From: Rhynchopus sp. YZ270_cl-10 | Lineage: Eukaryota; Euglenozoa; Diplonemea; Diplonemida; Diplonemidae | NCBI GenBank assembly: GCA_964035575.1 | Contig: OZ037882.1 | Location: 620,001-684,000, forward strand | DNA length: 64,000 nt | Direction of reading: 5' to 3' | Part shown: piece by piece, positions 8,710-19,479 of the stretch | Position numbering within the stretch: the first letter of the stretch is position 1 | How the letters are laid out: every line of letters starts with the position of its first letter | Program-made: the position numbers and the translations under genes | Notes under the pieces: model-generated | What the model was told of the DNA's origin: nothing | Database searches by the model: none | The model's input: only the letters and a program-made list of their open reading frames with translations

Positions 8710-11637
8710 ATGGACACCTTGCACCATGATGTAAACGCAAGTCTCCTAGGGGAAGGTGGTGATGCGTTTGGCAACCAGGCCGTGCTGGGGGCGCTGAACA
8801 GCTTACAACAGAAGATTAAGAGGCTGGAGCAGGAGCGCGATTACTATAATGACGCTGCACACAAGGCACGCGCTCATGTTGAAGCGTTTAAATTAGAGTC
8901 CGAACAGCTTCGTGGGCAAGAACGACGTGAACAAGATGAACGGATGAGACTACGCGAAGATGATGTTCGTCGTCTCAAAGAAGACCGACCACGTATCGAA
9001 CTGGAACTGCAACATGTTCATGATAAAGCGTTGCACACCGAGCGTCTGTTAGATGCGGAACGGAAAGACTTTCAACACCGTCTCAAAGACGCAACTACAG
9101 AGCGCGATGAATGCAAAGAACAGATGCTTGCGATGAAGTCACGTCTTGCGCATCTAGAATCGCAGGTGTCTGTAGAGGCCAAGCTCAAGGAGGTGGCTGT
9201 AGAAGAACGGGAACGGGCGAAGGAGAGTGTAAAGGAGCTAGTGGTCTTCAATGAGACGCTGTTTGCGAGGTTGCAGGAGATGGAAGGGGGAGGGGGAGGG
9301 GGAGGAGGAGGAGGTGGTGTGGTGGTGGCGGGTGGGCGGCAGAAGGGAGGAGGTGGAGGTGGTGTCGGGCAGACAAGGCGTACCACGCAACGGTCGTCGT
9401 CGCATTGCAGACGGTCGGTGGCAAGGTCGTCGTCGGCAGGTGTGTTTGTTTGTTTTGTTTTGTTAAAATGGATGGTGGTGACAAGCGCATTGGGTCTTGG
9501 GTTCTTTGTTCTTTAAACAACATGAAATCAACGTTGAATGCATGGAGGGTGGGTTTGAACACAGCTGTGTGTTCTCGGGAGCCTAGGAGAAGATCTTGCC
9601 GGCAGAGTGCGCGTATGCAATGAAGTTCTTAAAAGCAAGGTTGTGTTCGTTGTGTTGCTTTCCATTCCATTACTCCTGGTGCGGTGACGGGTTGCACTCC
9701 ACCATCGCCACCTTCCTCACGCCGTGCTCGTCTTCGCAGAGCACGTCAGGGTCCGCCCTGGCGTCCTGCGAGGCCCCGTCGGCATGCTGCGACTCTGTGT
9801 TGTTATTTGTTGTATATAGCTTGCACCAGTCCTATTACATACCAGCCGAGGCGCAGTCGAGCATCCGCTCGTACTCCTGGTCCATGAAACGGACCGAGCG
9901 ACGGCTCGTCGAGCCGGCCGACACCCTGCTGCCTTTGAGGCAGGACTCGCTAGCAGGATCTGTGTAGTATAATGTCGTGTACTGAATACTGAGTATATAT
10001 AATATTACATACCTGCAGCAGCCTCGGTTGGCATTGGTACAGCTAATGTAGGGTCTACGGACCTCCTCAGACCCTCCTGCACCCACTCATTAAACGCGGC
10101 CTCCTCAGATGGCGTCTCAGCACAAAGCAGTCGAGCAAGACCCGATCCTGCTCCGCACGGTACTTCGGGGGCGTTCGCAAAACTGACCCAACTGGTCCCA
10201 TTGCGTACGGTGCAGTGGTTCCCTCAGGTCCTTTCCGTCGCGTTCCGCAAACACCATGTCTTCTACTGCTTTCCCCTGCAGCAACACAGCATAGCTTCTT
10301 CTGCTGTTCCCAATTTTTTTTCCTCTGTCGCTCCGATGCGACCCAGTTCGTCGAAAACGTAAATAATCGCACACCCCCCTTTAACCCCAGTACCTGCGTC
10401 CCACAGAGGCGTTTGCAGTACCAATTTCACCTTTTTTTTGTATGAATTGAAACTGTAGTTGAATCACATCCACATCCACCCATGACACAGGACACGACCG
10501 GCACACGATCAACAGCCAGAAGCGCCGTGTGTCCCCACGTCGTTCACACACGCCTATCACGCACGCCCACAACCCGCCGCCTCCGCACACAGGCTCGCAG
10601 GCAGCACTGAGCCTGCACGAGAAGCTCAAACGCATACACAGAGGCGAGATCCCCTTCCTGCCTGCAGGGCGCACTCCAGGGGCAGCAACCTTCAACCAGA
10701 TGGGGCGTGTGCAGAACAACCTTGACGTGAGCGTGCGGGTATGGTCAGAAGGGGGTTACTATTAAATTACCGAAATAACAATACCGCAATGGAAGCATTG
10801 TGGAACTACGCTGGGATGGTTTTTCCCACCTGAAATTTCCAGAAAAAAAATACGCAATCTCTGCAATCTTTAATGCCTTTGGTCAGTTTTTCTATGATAC
10901 CCACACCACACCATCACCACAGGAGTCCCGCCACAGTGGCTCACAGCGCCGTGCACGCACTGTGGAGCACAGCGCAGGCATGGAAGACGTGTACCTCCGC
11001 TTCTCCCAGGAGTACGACATCCTCAACAAGCGCTACCGGGACGAGCTTGAGCGTCTGCGCACCGGTGGTGAGGTCGGGGCTCGCGCCGTGGAGCGTATGA
11101 AGGAGCTGTCTGAGGAGATGGCCGGCAAGGCTGAAGACATCCGCACCCTCCAGGAGCACGACGCACACATGCAGCATGAGCTCACAGAGGCGACACGCCC
11201 GCCCTTCATCAGGGGCATGGAGAAGCGTGTGAAGACACTCGAACTGTTTGAGGAGGTATGCACATTGCACATCATGTCGCCCTATATCATAATCTATGCA
11301 TACGGGCCGAGTCGGGCTGACTCAGCCTGAGTTTTGGCTGAACCCAGGCTGAGTTATATTTACCGGACTGAGTGACTCAGTCTCGACTCAGTCTGGAGTA
11401 TTTATTTATTCGGGAGTATTTTTCTGCCTTGACTCGGGCTGTATGCATAGTCTGGTATACCACCTCGTGTTCTTTCTTTATCAGACTAGCTTAGTAACCT
11501 CGGACAACAGCTGTTATTTTAAGGTGACTAAGCACGAGAGGCTTAGGGTCATCTTATAAACTTTTCTTTATTTCCCATCACACTAAAAACACCCTCACTT
11601 CACACAGATGAAACGCATCCATAGCAAAGTCGTTTGA
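8710..11637 (+). CDS. Coiled-coil protein, four exons
   Basis: Four exons join in phase: 8710-9439, 10491-10738, 10923-11255 and 11608-11637, giving about 446 residues. The splice sites are GTGTGT, GTATGG and GTATGC donors with CACAG-type acceptors. Residues 25-190 form a long charged coiled coil (LQQKIKRLEQERDYYNDAAH, then heptads rich in E, R, K). A Gly-rich spacer encoded by GGGGGA repeats follows, then a Ser/Arg-rich linker; exon 3 adds a second coiled coil (EDVYLRFSQEYDILNKRYRD). The last exon codes only for MKRIHSKVV and the stop. No enzymatic domain is present. Such proteins usually act as cytoskeletal or flagellar scaffolds, which is inference here. Intron 1 (1,051 bases) contains a separate minus-strand gene, and intron 3 contains an inverted-repeat element and an A-family repeat. 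Confidence 0.75.
9670..10374 (-). CDS. Nested antisense gene with three very short introns (5' end uncertain)
   Basis: This gene lies on the minus strand inside intron 1 of the coiled-coil gene. Exons in transcript order are 10374(or beyond)-10188, 10147-10013, 9959-9843 and 9794-9670. The introns are 40, 53 and 48 bases; two start GTATGTAATA and the third GTCAGT, and all end in CAG. All three junctions preserve one reading frame, which otherwise would be broken three times. The product contains LQGKAVEDMVFAERDGKDL, ETPSEEAAFNEWVQEGLRR and RSVRFMDQEYERMLDCAS, and ends in NPSPHQE. I recognise no domain. The start is not defined; an upstream intron is possible. It could be a host gene or a gene carried by a mobile element. 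The phase agreement is the main evidence that it is real. Confidence 0.55.
11294..11450. mobile_element. Inverted-repeat element in intron 3 of the coiled-coil gene
   Basis: The ends are CTATGCATACGGGCCGAGTC and its inverted counterpart finishing GTATGCATAG. The interior is built from GACTCAG/CTGAGT words. It shares this vocabulary with the palindrome at 1-58. No clear target duplication was found. Confidence 0.5.
11520..11573. repeat. A-family dispersed repeat
   Basis: The copy reads GGTGACTAAGCACGAGAGGC then TTAGGGTCATCTTATAAACTT. It contains a six-base stem CTAAGC/GCTTAG around a seven-base loop. Other copies lie at about 18139, 23299, 32395 and 60012, with degenerate ones near 7903, 17989, 33940 and 34424. 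Here it sits 35 bases before the 3' splice site of the last exon. Confidence 0.75.
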
Positions 11638-13328
11638 TCCTGGGGTGGATTTTATTTTGTATCCGGTACTCGGGAGAACCAGTACCCGCCACCTGCATCC
11701 GCCTCTGACGTCCAGCAAAGCGTTTTGCACCTTTTTTCAAATTTCTCTTTTTATTTTGTGTTAGAAATTCGCAAGGATGATAAAGTATTTTTTAAAATTT
11801 TTTTAGATCCAATTTTTACCCCCACATTATGTATAACAAAACCAGGGCATTGGCATTGACAATAAAGTACACAAATAAATGTATTGCACATGCTCCCATT
11901 AGATAGCCTATATTGGACATCACAAAAAAAACAACAACAACAAAGACGAGTTGTCCTAAAAAGAGTAAACGAAAAACCGTTGTACCGGGCACTCGAGGAA
12001 CACTCACCGATTCTCGAGTGACATTATTTGTACAACAACAGTGTTGTATATGTCAACGCACACTACACAATGGATGTGATATTCGAAGCCAACCCACCTA
12101 TCTTTTGGTGTGATGTATCACCGCATCTCCTATTTTTTTTTTGACCCCATGTTTGCCGGTGATGTCGAAATCCTCCACATTACACCACATGTTAGAAAGA
12201 CATGCAGAATGATATGTCATTTTTCTGACATGCGCTGCGATAAAAAGATACTGTAGGATATCTCACCTTTTAGGTGTGTGCGTATGCATGAATTCAACAA
12301 AAAACGTGGATTGCCCTTTCGCGAGGGTACACACGTTGTCAAAGTTTTGGAAAAAAAAATGAAAAGCAAAAACCATGTGGGGTTGACTGATCGTAGCCAA
12401 GGACGTGAGAAAATAGAAACTAACAGTCAGGTTCTGAATAAAAAGAAAACAATGAAAAAAAACAACTTTTTTTTCGTTTATCGCACCTTCCGTCGTTTCT
12501 ATTTCCTATTGTCAAGTACCTTGATTTACAAAAAAAAAAAAAATATTCCCCCCCCTACATCCCCCTCCACCTAGTTAGAGCACGCTCCATCCACCCCCCT
12601 TCCAAACCCTCCCCGGTCCATGCACAGTATTTTGTAAGTCGTGAAAGGTTGTTAATTTGTTTATGAGAAGGAACGGTTTGGTTTTCCTCGTTGTGGGGGG
12701 GGGGGGGGGGAAACGGACTTTTATTTTTAAATTTTTCTCTTTTTTGTAAAGTATGGGACAAAAGGCATAAGTATGAAGTGATGTGGGGTGGGGGAGAGAG
12801 AGAGAGAGAGAGAGAGCACGGTGGGAGAGAATTCTGCTTTTACAGCGAAAACTCGTAAAAAAAAAGGGTGCTTTGTTAAAAAGTGGAGATTTGCACAAAC
12901 TGTGGTAACACAACCCGAGGCAACTACACACTACTCCAACAATTTATCAAAAAAAAAAATCTATACCTTCCGTAGTACAAAAGGCTTTGGCCAACATTGA
13001 GTACAGACCCGAATTCTTCCACCTGGTGGGATAACTCGGCGATTGTCGAGACAAAAAAAAAATGAGGTTTCTTTTCCGTTGCATCCGGTCATGTACTCAT
13101 TATTAATTGGAAGTTTCCGCGTCAACAGCATTTGGACGACGTGGGTCAGTCGGTCCTAAGGCAAAGGTGTAATTGCTCGCCCTTCCCCTTCCCCCTCACC
13201 CACCCCCATCACTCACCAACTACCCCTCCCAGTTATGTGTCTGCTGTTGTAAGATTCCCCCTCCCTCTCCACCCATTCCCAAAAAAGAAGAAAAAAGGCA
13301 AAATATTTTTGATATGTGTTCATGGTGT

Positions 13329-13397
13329 TGGTGTGGCTGAAGGGAGGTGCTATTTTTTCTGCTATTTTCTGCTATTTTGGGGTCGTCGGCCACACCA
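13329..13397. mobile_element. M-family MITE, copy 2, with perfect GGTGT duplication
   Basis: The ends TGGTGTGGCTGA and TCGGCCACACCA are inverted copies, and GGTGT occurs immediately on both sides (13324-13328 and 13398-13402). The interior carries the word CTGCTATTTT two to three times, as in the copy at 29306. Confidence 0.8.
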
Positions 13398-13545
13398 GGT
13401 GTCGTCTAATAGCATTTCAATGCACCCTCCCTTCAGAGCAAAAAAGGCCCCAGATCAGAAGCCTTTTTTGTCTTTGGAAAGTGGAGATTACACAAACTGT
13501 GGCAACCGAAGGACTCCAACAAACAGGGGTGGAGGTGCGTCTACT

Positions 13546-14132
13546 GACCCGGTTTCAAAACCGGGTCAAAAAAAAAAAAAAATGGGATTTTGGCGAAAAA
13601 CCCGGTTTGGAAAAAAAAAAAAAATGGGATTTGGAATTTTGGGAGAAAATCGATTTTTTTTGGTACCTCACACGAGCCTCTGAGAGTGACCAGAAATGGC
13701 CTCATGAACAAAGTGACCCCGTCACAGCCAGAACGCGACTCAATTAGTCAAACGCCGAAGCAAAAGGAAGCATGCAGCATGGCGAAATAATAAAAGTAGC
13801 GTACCGTGCGCCTGCGGCGCAAGCTTGCAACCCACCCCAAAATGTACAATTTTAAGCGCATTTTTTTAAAATGTTGCGTACCGTGGCTTCGCCAGGAACC
13901 TTTGGGGCCATGACCGCCGAGAAATCCACTTTTGCCGAGTGCGTGAAGTTCGGTGTGCTGCACAAAGGGGGAACATGGACCCTACTCCCCTTCATCAAGG
14001 CACAAACGCTGTTGCGCAAGTTCCCCGCCAAAGAAGTGTAATAACCAGGTCGCACGTGCAGTGTCATTTTCGCGCGCAGCGCGAAAATTTTTTTTTTGAC
14101 CCCAAAAAGCTCAGACCGGGTCAAACCGGGTC
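13546..14132. repeat. CCGGGT-bounded repeat block with H-family core
   Basis: The outer words GACCCGGTTT and AAACCGGGTC are inverted copies 587 bases apart; each end also has an inner inverted partner. Inside lie the H-family words GTACCGTGCGCCTGCGGCGC and GCGTACCGTGGCTTCGCCAG, which also occur in the elements at 24851-26275 and 55914-58904. No target duplication was found, so the transposon class is open. Confidence 0.45.
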
Positions 14133-14328
14133 TTTTTTGAAAATCCCAAATCTATCTCCATCTCTGGCAACAAATTTATCAAAAAAAAAAAAAATTGCAA
14201 AAAAAAAACTTCATAAAAAACCCCCCCTTTCACCACCCCCCACCAGAGGGACCAAAACCTATACACAGCAAAAACACCCCCCTCCTCCTCCCACATTCCC
14301 CCACTCCATTCCCCCCCTTTTATGTAAT

Positions 14329-17300
14329 ATGGTGGGATATCTTGCTCACAATGAAGCGGAACAGAGTAGACGGGTGTCCCCGCCACGTGGACGGCAAAGT
14401 GGTCCGGTGTCTTATGAAGCGGTTTTGCATAGGGTGGTGACAGAGCAGGGGACACAGAGGCAGTTGGTGCAGGGGTTGGAGAAGCAGTATCGGGGCGGGA
14501 TGGATTTGCTGCACTATCTCATGGGTATTGGCACGCACGAAGGGAGCGAACGCACCGCGATTATCCGCTCCGAGGCGAGAGACCGGAACTCCATTTGGAT
14601 GCTCTCCCTCGCCCCCCCTCGACGTCGTCCTCGGCCAAGCACCTCCCCGGTCCGCTCTCCTCCGGTCCAACCTGGTCCTCGCAGAACATTATTGGTTTCC
14701 CCTTCAATTGAAGACCCTCTTCCTCCACCAACCCGAGCGAATATTCAACAGTTATACGTTTTGTCGAGAGATGAAAGGTTGGCGCGGAATGTAGTAGGAT
14801 CTGCGGAGAAAGGGGAGAGGGAGTTGCTATTGTTGAAAGGAGTGGGGGAGAGGAGGAGGTTTAGCTCCGCAAGGAAGGCGGGCGCGAACTATACACGAAG
14901 CATAGGGAGGGTGAATGAGGTGATGGAAACACCGGTGTCAGTTCACGATGGGGTGGTGGTAGATGCGGATGAAGTAAGCTCGCGACTCTATACCACAAAG
15001 CTCCGTAACATCCGCAGCAGAAGCGCAGAGCACACCCCGCAGTTTGAAGTAGCAGAATACCTCTCTCCAGTCAGGCAGCGATACGACAATACCCACAACA
15101 CCACTTTCAGCAAACACCGCCACCTCGCCCCAATCGAACAGCCCCACCACAACACCATCTCCCCGCCACGCCACCCGATTCCTCTCGAAACAAACAGTAT
15201 CGTACCGATGCTATCCCCTACCCGCTCGCATGCTTCCGCCCCAGCTTCGATCCCTCCATTAAAAGAGGAAAAGGAGGAGGTCTCATACGACGCACTAAAT
15301 TTAGTCAGCCCCCTACGAGGAGGAGGGGAGATTGGATGGTGGGGTGGGGTGGCTGCGCAAAGCTCTCTTCCTCCTCCTCCTCCCCCTCCTTGCCCGACCT
15401 CTCGAAGCAAAAGCCAACCCCTTCCAGTTCAGGTCGGAGAGTACAGGGCAACACAGTTGGTATATCAGGAGAACATTATAGGAGGGGTGCATCCTGGGTA
15501 CACACCGCCCACCCAGATTCCGCTCCCAGCGCAAAGGGGGGAAGAGGAGGGGGTGCTGCAAAAACAGCGTCTTTTTGAGAACGGAGTCGGGGGGAACCCT
15601 ATCACAGCATCCTCAAGCGAAATGCAGCGCACCACAGTATGGGTGTCTCCTACCCGGGGGAGGGAGAGGGAGATTGAGAGGCCCTTTCTGAAAGAGGAGT
15701 TTTCACAATTTGAATATGGTTCCGAGAAGATGAATGATTTGCAGGGTGGCGCGATGGAGGAGATGTACCAAGGGTTTAGCCAGGTCGAGAAGGAGAAGGA
15801 GAAGCAAGAAGAAGAGGAGAGGAAGATGACGACGCAACACCAGAACCACCACCTTTCCCCGCAACGCAGCCCGGCACCCCCAGCTGCACCCACAGTGCAC
15901 AACCCAGGGCTTACCCCTCCAATTATCACCTCACCTCTCCCTCTCCCCGCCTCTGTGTTACCCACTAATCCTCACCCAATTGACCCCCCTTTGAGTGATA
16001 CTCCATCCGAAGATGCACGAACGCTTCGAGTCTCCCCGCCTAGACCCTGGAGGGAAGAGGGTACTTCAACTACAGTCCGCCCCCACGAGATCATCTCCCC
16101 AGCGAGAGGGGTGAAGGCGGAGAGGGCAGGGAGGGTCTGCTCTGCGGAGCTGCCTTTACCGCCGACGGCGGGGAGGGTGCGGCTCTCCCCGTTGGCGAGC
16201 CCGGTTGAGGTGGAGGGGTTGCCGGAATACAGCGGCAGGTTGGAGCTTCCAGAATATACCAAACCGAGGTATTCACCGGTAAGAGAGGTGGGTGGAGGAG
16301 GCGCTGCAGGGAGGGCGGGTGGATCCTCAGGGGTTGGGGTGGCATCAGGAGGTGTGTCGCCGCCAAGGAGAGGTGCGTCCCCGCATAGCTTTGTGTCGCC
16401 TACACCACCGGAGTATGCGTCGCCGATGAGGGTGCGTGGTGGGGGCAGTGTGGGGGGTGATGTGCGTATGCAGACGGTGTCGGGTGTGGAGGGGGAGGAG
16501 GAGGAGGAGGGAGGCTGCGTGGACGCAAGTGCGCGAGAGCAGCGCCTCCGATACGAAGAAGATCGTTGCGCACTTCAAAGAGCGATGTTTGAAGTAAAGG
16601 AGCAGGAGGTATGTGTGGTTTGTCTAATTTTTTTGATAAAACAACTTGTTGTCAATTCTAAAAAGATTGGAGGCAGCGCTGCAGGGCAAACAAAACGGAT
16701 TGAAAAAAACAGAAGCTTGCTTGTTTTCTTTGAGTACTCAATTAACCACAACAACCGTACTTCAGTTTAACACATTTTTTCACCTTTTTGTTTTCCCGGC
16801 TTTGAGCGCACAAACAAAAGACCCGATCTTTTTTGGGTGTATTTTATTGTAGAGGGTGATGAAAAAGAGAGAGGGTCTCAAAATGCAGATCTTGTGGTTC
16901 TGAATAGTCAACATTTTTGTACCAAACTGTCCAAAACGTCAAACCTGGGGGGTACCAGACTATCCTTGCTCCTTTTTTTTAATACCTCCTAAGCGTGGCT
17001 TAAAAGGAGAAATAGTTCCTTCCGCTCCAATCACCCCCCTCCCCGAAGCAATCAACGAAAAACCATTTCCCCCCTTTTTGCTTACCTCTCAGAGGTACTA
17101 TATTTACAACACACCAACCCCTTCCCTCACCCTCTAACAGGCCCGCAGCTACATCTTCCAGGATGAGTCTAGCGAACGGTACCTAGGCGTCACCGAGCAC
17201 CTCTCTACCCCGGTGGTCCCTCCACTGACCACCACAGCTGCACCACCACCCACGCTTCTGGACACCACCACACCACTACCTGCGGCAGATGCACCCACAG

Positions 17301-17629
17301 ACCCGGAGCGCACCGCACCAACAGACGAGGGTGAGGAGAAGGCAGAGTTCTACACACCTCCTTCTGCGGCGTTGAGCAGGACGGCATCGAAGGTCGAGAC
17401 GACGGCGGATTTGGACAAAAAGGCGGTGTCTGCAGGTCAAGTGGCACCCAAGCGTACCGGAAGACGGCGTGCCCTCATATACACTACCGTTGCAGCGACG
17501 CTGGTGGCACTGTGCGTCCTTGGGTGGTTTTTCCTCAACAGCGGAGATGTCCCTGAATGGTTGGCTCTGGCCTACAAAGATCCGGTAGGTGCGATTGGCT
17601 ATACCCCTAGTACAGAGGCTGATCTGTAA
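14329..17629 (+). CDS. Tail-anchored, SPxR-repeat-rich low-complexity protein, two exons
   Basis: Exons 14329-16608 and 17141-17629 join in phase 0 (donor GTATGT, acceptor TAACAG) to give 922 residues. The exon-1 frame is open further upstream, but that part runs through repeats, so the ATG at 14329 (VGYLAHNEAEQ) is preferred. The long first exon has little regular fold and about a dozen (V/L/I)SPxR-type motifs such as VSPPRGR, LSPVRQR, VSPTRGR and ISPARG, which resemble proline-directed kinase sites. A Glu/Lys-rich helix occurs near residues 475-500 and a second charged helix near 735-760. Exon 2 ends with a basic stretch (KRTGRRR) and one membrane helix at about 871-892 (ALIYTTVAATLVALCVLGWF), leaving a 30-residue tail, so it probably anchors to a membrane by its C-terminus. 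Function is unknown. Confidence 0.8.
16618..16840. repeat. N-family repeat at the 5' end of an intron, copy 1
   Basis: It starts about 10 bases inside the intron of the tail-anchored gene. Shared words with the copy at 20998-21212 are TTCTAAAAAGATTGGAGGCA, CAATTAACCACAACAACCGT and GCGCACAAACAAAAGACCCG. The similarity covers about 215 bases with indels in the A-rich part. Confidence 0.8.
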
Positions 17630-19281
17630 GGGGGGAATGATGCTTTGTGGAGTGCAAAACAAAACTAAAAAGGATTTTGTGAAAGACTCAAGGAATTACA
17701 GTAAGGCAACAAACAGGGTAAAAAACACTAAAAACTAAGGTGGTTTTATTTTTGGAATTTCAAGCTAAGGAGGGGTTTTTAAACCGATATTTGTTGTGTT
17801 ATTGTAGTTTTTTTAAGAGATGAGGGGTGTCACCGACTTTTGTAAAGTATCCCAGTCTGTTCAAGGTGACAGAACCCACCTCAATAAAGCAGATATTTTT
17901 TTTTTTCCCGTCGTTTTTATCCCCTTTCCCCCCCCTTATTTAGGATGTGTATGTATGAGAGAGACACATTCAGATTTTTAAAAAAAAAAAGGTGACAAAG
18001 CAACTTCGTATCGTCTTTCTTCTCTTCTTTATCAGATGTAAACCACGAAATGGATTGTAGGACTGCTTGGGGGCATCCACCCCGGTCATTGTACCAAGGT
18101 ACACTGTTCACGAACGGTCTGTATTTCAAGGCAATTTTCAAGGTTGCCTAAGCTCAGAAGAGAGGCTTAGAGTCATCTTATAAACTTTTCTTTTTTGACA
18201 AAACGTATCCCCTCGAGCAAAGTGTCACTTCACAAAAAAGAATAAAGGAGGCTTTTCTCTCTCTTTCTTTTGCTTCCCCCTTTTCTGCACTACTTTGTTC
18301 ATTTCCCCCCGAAATTTGATTTTTTTAAAAGATGTGTATGGCTTGTTCATATTTCAACTTTTTTGTTTTGTTTTGTTCCCCCTTCTTCACATCTTCAATT
18401 GTACCTGTAATAGCGAAAAAAAAAAGGGGGAGCGGGAAGTATGCAATTTTGTCTTTAATTCTCAGATGCAACCCTCGAAATTGAGGTAGGATTTTTGCAT
18501 GGTTGGCAAAACCAGCCATCCGCCCCCACGCTTCAGTATATGAAATGATGTATTTCAAAAATCAAATTAACATGCCAAAGTGCTGTCAGGCTACACTAAA
18601 ACGGATCAGATACCTCCTCCCCTCCCAGGTCGAACCAGCACCTATCCGGAAGACATGTACTGACAACCGTGGGGGTACCTCCTTTACAGATTGCCAAAAC
18701 AGTGTAAACTCCCTGCATACAATAACATTAGATAGTCATCAAACTTTGACGACCGTGGCGTCTTCGGCAGCGCGAGCGTGTCGGAGCACCGAATATCCTG
18801 TGTTGACGACGGCGCAGACAAATGCGATGTCTGTGTAACTAAAGGGTTAACAAAGAAAAAGCATACCGTGAGAGCACGGCGATGCAGAGCCATCGTGTTT
18901 GCGGATGCAGCGCTCTATCACAATCGTGTCGTGAGACAGATTTCATCACGCTTTCTCCGAGTGCTGGAGGTGGATTCTGGGAGGCGAGTGTTGGGAGGTG
19001 GTGGTGAGGTCGAAAGTCAAAAATCGGGAGTAGGGGTGGGGTGCTGTCTTTTACGTACAGGGGGGAGTGAGATCGACGACAAAAAACAAACTCAAAACTG
19101 TCCAAAAAGTAGTTTTAAAATCGATCCAAAATCGATCAAAACTGTCCAAAAGAGTTCGTCCGCCTCAGCTCGTTCTCACCCGTGAGAAAGTTGTCGCGTC
19201 GTCTTTCCACATTTAGTTTTTGCGAATCCTAACTTTTTGCTAGCTCGTGTGGATGAGTGAGATCGAACCACCCCCAAAAAT
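17630..19281. other. Intergenic region, tail-anchored gene to Kelch gene
   Basis: It holds a B-family copy at 18036-18140, directly followed by an A-family copy at about 18139-18190, and a diverged B copy at about 18466-18558. From 18580 to 19190 the sequence is less repetitive and has overlapping open frames of 111 and 135 codons (for example one with FADAALYHNRVVRQISSRF). I do not recognise them and cannot show that they are genes. Confidence 0.5.
18036..18140. repeat. B-family repeat copy 2 followed by A-family repeat
   Basis: The B unit begins ATGTAAACCACGAAA after TTTATCAG and runs to GTCTGTATTTCAAGGC. An A-family unit with CTAAGCTCAGAAGAGAGGCT and ATCTTATAAACTTTTC follows at once. The A-B association recurs at 60012-60252. 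Confidence 0.7.
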
Positions 19282-19461
19282 AACACCCCCTTCCCAACCT
19301 TACAGATGAGAAAGAGGATAAGTCGTAATCTCATACAAAGTAACGCGCCCTTCCTCTCCAACTCCACGTCTACAAAACTATCAAGCAAAATTAAACAGAG
19401 CACAAAGCACTTTCAAAACATACAAAAAAACATTTTCAAACACCCTTCCCAACCTTACAGA
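19282..19461. mobile_element. L-family SINE-like element, copy 1, in the Kelch 5' leader
   Basis: The inserted body is 19308-19440 (133 bases, from GAGAAAGAGGATAAGTCG to ACATTTTCAAA). It is flanked by near-identical copies of CACCCTTCCCAACCTTACAG followed by AT (left copy has two extra C). Relative to the copy at 40036 it lacks the first five to seven bases, while the 3' end is exact. Long duplications with a ragged 5' end and fixed 3' end are what target-primed retroposition leaves. It adds in-frame codons upstream of the Kelch ATG, but these are not thought to be protein. Confidence 0.8.
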
Positions 19462-19479
19462 TACTGGGGCAAATACATA

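Larger units (their letters stand above)
11638..14328. other. Intergenic region, repeat-rich
   Basis: No gene is supported. The region holds a C-family relative (about 11675-11755), an E-family copy (about 12880-12949), an F-family copy (about 12960-13012), the M-family MITE at 13329-13397, and a CCGGGT-bounded repeat block at 13546-14132. A (GA)n run lies near 12795 and a 13-base G run near 12696. Reading frames through 13132-14328 are made of these repeats. Confidence 0.55.

Noticed and set aside
13939-14328. Upstream extension of the tail-anchored protein
   Set aside because: The frame runs through the CCGGGT block, poly-A and C-rich repeats; protein-like composition starts at the ATG at 14329.
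19306-19479. In-frame N-terminal extension of the Kelch protein
   Set aside because: These codons are the SINE-like insertion, which also occurs at 40036 outside any gene.
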